Made by a program: the position numbers and the translations under genes
Source of the DNA: a virus
DNA: 20,566 bases
Direction: 5' to 3' (one strand)
IMG/VR virus record: IMGVR_UViG_3300030012_004210
Coordinates: 3,340 to 23,905 of that record
Notes under the pieces: generated by a model
What the model was told of the DNA's origin: nothing
Databases searched by the model: none
Seen by the model: the letters and a program-made list of their open reading frames with translations, nothing else
Part shown: piece by piece, positions 18,201 through 20,566 of the stretch
Layout: every line of letters begins with the position of its first letter
How positions within the stretch are numbered: position 1 is the first letter of the stretch

Positions 18201-20566
18201 TACATCATATGTGAAAGTAGATGTTCCAACTCCAGTTACTGTATAATCTCCACTGTATATTGAGTTGATAACATTTATTTGGTTGGGACTATTGACACTT
18301 GTATCAAAAACATTATTTTTGAAAGATGGTAGGATATCAAGATTTATATTGTTAAATTTGTAATACAATAAAGATGGAACAAAATCACTAACACTTAAAG
18401 TTAAACTAGCATCAGAATCAATACCAGGTTTTCCGATCTTCAATACCTCAAATTTTGATGTATTGGGTGATGAAAGAAACTCTGTTAAGAAGTTTTTGTC
18501 TTCATATAAACTTAATTCGAATGCAGAATATACATTTGAATTGTAAACAAAAGCTAATGAGTTATCTGATAGGTCAAATTTTACATTATTATTTCTACTA
18601 ATATTAATTCCTGGATTTATATTTGATAAAGTTCCACCATTTGTACTAGTAATATTTACAAAATTAGGTGATTCTTTTAATAATTCACTTTTTTCTCTAA
18701 CCAATCTAATATCTGTTTGGTTATATGTAATAACATAATACATTTCCTCATTTATCAATCCTCCAGCTGGAGATGATGAAGTATGAATTACCCTATCACC
18801 AGTTTTAAAATCATTTTTAGAGAATTTAATAGTATTATTCGTGATGTCAACGTCACCGGATACAAAAGTTTTTGGATTAAATACTATCCTTCTGTTATGA
18901 TTATTATATTTTACTTGAATGGTTATCAAATCTCTAGGTTTCAAATCAATTGAAACTTTATCTCTAGCTCTTAATAAGTGTGGTGATGATGTAGTTACTG
19001 TAATTATGTTCCTATCAACAGATCCACTTAGAACATTACTCAAGTTTGTTTTAAAGCTATGAGTAGTTCCAGCTCCAACTCCAGTAAAATAGAAGAGACC
19101 TTTACTATCAGTACCTATACCAACATAAGATCCAGTGGTTCCTATTCCGATTCTATTAGAACTTATTCCAATATGATTATCGGTGATATTAGCAACAAAC
19201 AGTGTTGTGTAATCTGTCAGATTTCTATACGAAGAAGAATTATTCCCGTCCCAGATTTGAATAGAGGTTCCTCCGTTTGTGGAGTAAGTAATCTGATCAT
19301 TGAGGTTTAATCCGTGATTTGGATAGTAAATCCTCTGTGGATTCGTAAAGATTTGGGTAATTCCAACACCTGGATTGGAGAATGTAATAGTATTACCGAT
19401 ACCAGTTCCAAGTGTAGTTCCAATTCCAACAGACTCTGAGGGATCAAAATAAAGTTCTCTATTAACTTTAAATACTCTATTAGATTTTACTGAATCTGCA
19501 AGAAAATTGAATTTAGAACTTTCCTCAAAAATCTTTGTAGATCTCGTATGTGCACTGCCAACTGTTGAATTTTGAGATCTCAATACACGTAATCTGGAAT
19601 TAATTTTATCAATATTTAATACTTTGACTTTCTCAGTTCCAATGGAGAGAATATCATTTTCTCTTATAGTTGGATACTCTAAAGGTCCCAAAACATTTAG
19701 ATAAGCAACAGATCCAGTTGCTCCTGCTGTACCAATTCCTGATGTTAAAGTCCAACTAACAGTACTTACTCCTACACTATAAGAACCATCAAACCCTTCA
19801 TAATAACTAGAAAGTCCAACAATTTGAACAGTATCTCTAGAATTTAAATTGTGGGGGGATGTGGTAAAACCAATGAATAAATTTGATAAAGGTAAAAATT
19901 CAACATCTTCTAAAGATAAAGTGCTCGCGGTTACATCACTAACTGTTTTGCCCTTAATTCTAGAAACTTTGGCCGAAGCATCAAAACCCTGGGTATTCGT
20001 ATTGTCAAATACAATATTGTCATTGAGTTTATATCCGTCACCACCGGATACAATTTCAACATTTTCAACTGAACCTCTTAAAGATGAAGTTACTTCTAAA
20101 GATTGTTTCTTAACCCTATCAGAGTCAAAAATATAATCATATCGACTATTTTGTTTTCTGAGGTGATATGGTACAGTATATCTCAACCAACTATCACTTT
20201 GTAAACTAAAATCTTTTTGATTTGAAATTCCTTTGAAATTAAAGTCAATCGGTGTTGACTTATAAGTATCACCGATTAGATACGGAAAAACTGGTCTTTT
20301 ATACTTACTAAAGGGTCCGTCACTATCAACTTCAGATTCTATAGTTGCAAAGTATGCATAAACACCATCAGGGTAATCCGGAGTTACACAATATCTTCCA
20401 TTACTCGCATCCAAATCTCCATTGCCGACATATTCAAAGTCTTCAACGAAAAATCCTGATTCAAAATTAGGTCTATCCAACTTATCAGATTTGTTAATAT
20501 ATCCAGATTTCATTTCACGAATGACTCCAGTACCATCTTTATTTGAATATCCATATGGACCATAAA
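12234..20566 (-). CDS. Giant YHYH-domain virion structural protein, N-terminus beyond window
   Basis: At least 2,776 residues; the frame stays open to the right edge, so the ATG at 20513 is internal. The first codons read YGPYGYSNKDGTGVIREMKS, followed by GDLDASNGRYCVTPDYPDGV and YAYFATIE, which match the second half of the YHYH domain (PF14240). The rest is a string of beta-type modules. It includes three copies of a 'TGD...YYV...I.L' module (about 19045-19360, 18605-18860 and 15165-15485), three 'V.IN..QQP' modules (14975-15160, 14480-14660 and 13570-13800) and many GxGY turns. It also has a DINQDGDYDLEE loop resembling an EF-hand. There is no signal peptide or membrane segment in the visible part. 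It lies directly upstream of the fibre and gp8 genes, where T4 has gp7, but I see no gp7 similarity. It is probably a baseplate-associated or host-contact protein. The stop is TAA at 12236-12234. Confidence 0.88.
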   Translation of the reverse strand, partial: YGPYGYSNKDGTGVIREMKSGYINKSDKLDRPNFESGFFVEDFEYVGNGDLDASNGRYCVTPDYPDGVYAYFATIESEVDSDGPFSKYKRPVFPYLIGDTYKSTPIDFNFKGISNQKDFSLQSDSWLRYTVPYHLRKQNSRYDYIFDSDRVKKQSLEVTSSLRGSVENVEIVSGGDGYKLNDNIVFDNTNTQGFDASAKVSRIKGKTVSDVTASTLSLEDVEFLPLSNLFIGFTTSPHNLNSRDTVQIVGLSSYYEGFDGSYSVGVSTVSWTLTSGIGTAGATGSVAYLNVLGPLEYPTIRENDILSIGTEKVKVLNIDKINSRLRVLRSQNSTVGSAHTRSTKIFEESSKFNFLADSVKSNRVFKVNRELYFDPSESVGIGTTLGTGIGNTITFSNPGVGITQIFTNPQRIYYPNHGLNLNDQITYSTNGGTSIQIWDGNNSSSYRNLTDYTTLFVANITDNHIGISSNRIGIGTTGSYVGIGTDSKGLFYFTGVGAGTTHSFKTNLSNVLSGSVDRNIITVTTSSPHLLRARDKVSIDLKPRDLITIQVKYNNHNRRIVFNPKTFVSGDVDITNNTIKFSKNDFKTGDRVIHTSSSPAGGLINEEMYYVITYNQTDIRLVREKSELLKESPNFVNITSTNGGTLSNINPGINISRNNNVKFDLSDNSLAFVYNSNVYSAFELSLYEDKNFLTEFLSSPNTSKFEVLKIGKPGIDSDASLTLSVSDFVPSLLYYKFNNINLDILPSFKNNVFDTSVNSPNQINVINSIYSGDYTVTGVGTSTFTYDVIESPKVVNYNSTNSTISYETTSLTSSGPISRIDVSNGGSSYETLPGISTVQSKDGVGAILESNSETIGQITNYKFNEIGFAYPTDNTLRVNSNLPEILNIDPFSKFESIGVTFSGKDYLVAPKLIVLDGFTNKVVSDVDLNYNLGDSEVTILKNTDGIYNTSPRIIPIQNSNGIGISTVTYTNSSKTVRVFLDQTFGAGDTFPFSIGSKVFIEGLSVGIGSTGKGYDSSNYGYKLFGLTGVNTALGGSGAYVEYSLQEDLSSNEVPGNVDFSNSAGRIILENDFPVFNPILKTNEILVGETVVSGSKVGIARRWNSTAEYLYVESSDEFLAGDIIKGLTSTAKASVTKKINFESQIIVGSGATVISGWQLISGMLNNNFQRIPNNEYYQNFSYSLKSKIPYQTWDDPVSSLDHTAGFEKFADLQVESVVDNDTLSVTLPENSNVELSVNIVGEADLNCYYDFDEVTETTVNVDGTLVSTEINFNNRLLSDFFESVGNRVLKIDDISSTFQSNIRPTQFTSVSKFPLINNYNKLFVFVKDSIYTDERHASMVSVMQVGNQAQMHEYAILDTVTELGSFGYLVPTNNPDGEWNLTFFPIKSEYNNYDVSTVSFSSVNGVSGIGTTDIGDVVNIKSQQTNVSVATTTTVVSISSTYRSAKVFVDLENTSKEHHGVELSVIHDGTSAYFSSYGDIVTDGSSGFGTFFPYINSGNLKIDFTPNVGVALTSSVSIIATSDSSTGISTVNLSTVDLESNYKAISSSGSPSAVVISSYDQRFANASYNIVTVKDTTNNEYEIFESVILNSSNIQTHVEYGNVQTSGSLGSIGITSVGNNINLTYTPNANIGVQVRSLQIPIRIFDDNIHPKNIDLGCETIICDNGTYTGSLLDLKTTFDLTHDGNEIFEREIDGSSTTFVDLTNNQIVLNNNYFVTGEKISYEAVINGLNPNSVPISIASTNISGIGITDKIPSTVYVVKDSESRIRLAGSASDALATNPITFDFTSVGVGTVHKLTSTNQNSKVLIAIDNMIQSPIVSSGVTALLSQNIVFDTRFGISGVTSISSSDLLKIDDEIVYVTDVGIGGNTNVDVRRGWMGTLSSSHSTGALVTKIVGNYNIINNTLNFSEAPHGKIPLSTTTSGPSNFDWTGITTSSTFQGRAFIRSGIENGSGDTYEDNYVFDNISDQFTGVQSSFVLKSNNSNVSGISTWNSIVLINGIFQQPKRISDINQDGDYDLEESAGITTITFTGSQSSPEGYDPNRSSLPLGGLIISVGSTEGFGYQPLVSAGGTAVVSVAGTISSISIGNSGSGYRVGVQTVVNVGVQTYSNGIPNIEFIGTASVSGGHIVGVAITNPGVGYKNTNPPLVVFDNPLQYEDIPLQYSSSSPVGSGLSATVDITVGQGSSVINFSIHDPGFGYGNGEILTVPVGGSTGIPTDGTTSFKEFQLEIDRIYNDSFNGWSIGEFDVLDTIDDEFDGKTKSFKMKKDNDIFAISKKEGSKIDLTQTLLIFINDILQEPERSFKLKGSSIIEFNEAPNSGDTSKLLFYKGSGDDIDVIFRDVLPTVKKGDTLNIDNDPILNQNSDLDQDVRVVTDVLTVDTANTNPYYGPGVTDDKTLSRPVIWCKQTNDRFIDGKVIGKDREEQEPLVYPSSFVLKSVSAGSTEIYVDTVRPLFNSQNEAEGNNKKIDIISQDVSVGGLATATVSPSGTISSVNISNVGSGYTSAPSVIIGNPVGLGTELRASAVATIINGSISGITVSNPGSGYTSTNPPSVIIEEKSTIKENEVRVTSYKGDYGTLVGFGVTTQSAQDKLIVDFYIPTDSFMRDSKYVGTGITVSGISTGDYFTLFNTNVAITTTGTVVSESTDGTVIGITTTFLDNVYQVSNVYTEQGEVIGVGNTAVRRVFANIVGYSTSSFDTNTISFDSNTFTFDNSSFGVLSGGISSDRNFGNFSWGKIELTTPLKKNSFNFYGSDGYAGISTSAVVTRSNPLKFKNYT
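12885..14330 (-). repeat. Cluster of GxGY beta-module repeats in the YHYH-type giant
   Basis: Five glycine-rich turns of one type occur here, in order of translation: SISIGNSGSGYRVG (about 14285-14330), VAITNPGVGYKNTNPPLVVF (about 14115-14195), INFSIHDPGFGYGNGEI (about 13945-14010), VNISNVGSGYTSAPSVIIGN (about 13015-13090) and TVSNPGSGYTSTNPPSVIIE (about 12885-12965). Two lie close together, separated by about 40 residues. The same turn is found in gp8 and in the DUF4815 giant. Confidence 0.75.

Noticed and set aside
20511-20513. ATG as the start of the YHYH-type giant
   Set aside because: The frame is open upstream to the window edge and the upstream codons complete a YHYH-type sequence, so this Met is internal.

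Overview
The window is a stretch of virion-structure genes from a T4-like (straboviral/kyanoviral) marine myovirus, most likely a cyanophage of Prochlorococcus or Synechococcus. A related marine T4-like phage such as a pelagimyophage cannot be excluded. The evidence is a visibly AT-rich sequence, all genes on the minus strand and tightly packed, recognisable T4 gp8, gp13 and gp14 homologues in T4 order, and giant DUF4815-type and YHYH-type structural proteins of the kind known from marine T4-like phages. Family assignments rest on remembered sequence patterns; no search was run.

Read in the direction of transcription (high to low coordinates): (1) a giant gene, more than 2,770 codons, open at the right window edge, starting inside a YHYH-like domain and made of repeated beta-type modules; (2) a 515-residue fibre-like protein with a GNLDLN repeat and a C-terminal cupredoxin-like domain carrying a complete set of possible type-1 copper ligands; (3) a 518-residue gp8 baseplate wedge protein; (4) a second giant protein of 2,524 residues with an N-terminal DUF4815 region; (5) a 77-residue coiled-coil protein overlapping it by 8 bp; (6) gp13 and (7) the first 104 codons of gp14, the neck proteins, separated by one base.

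Three of the four intergenic spacers longer than 6 bp hold a T4-late-type element (TATAAATA once, GATAAATA twice) 16 to 22 nt upstream of a start codon: before the fibre gene, gp8 and gp13. This divides the region into late units: the fibre gene; gp8 with the DUF4815 giant and the coiled-coil protein; and gp13 with gp14. A weak hairpin follows the coiled-coil gene.

Functionally this is a baseplate, fibre and neck cassette. gp8 builds the baseplate wedge, the giant proteins and the fibre probably decorate the baseplate or contact the host, and gp13/gp14 seal the DNA-filled head for tail joining. T4 has gp9, gp10, gp11, gp12 and fibritin between gp8 and gp13; here that slot holds only the DUF4815 giant and the small coiled-coil protein. 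No tRNA, CRISPR array, insertion sequence or integrase was seen, and no gene-free stretch exceeds about 90 bp.
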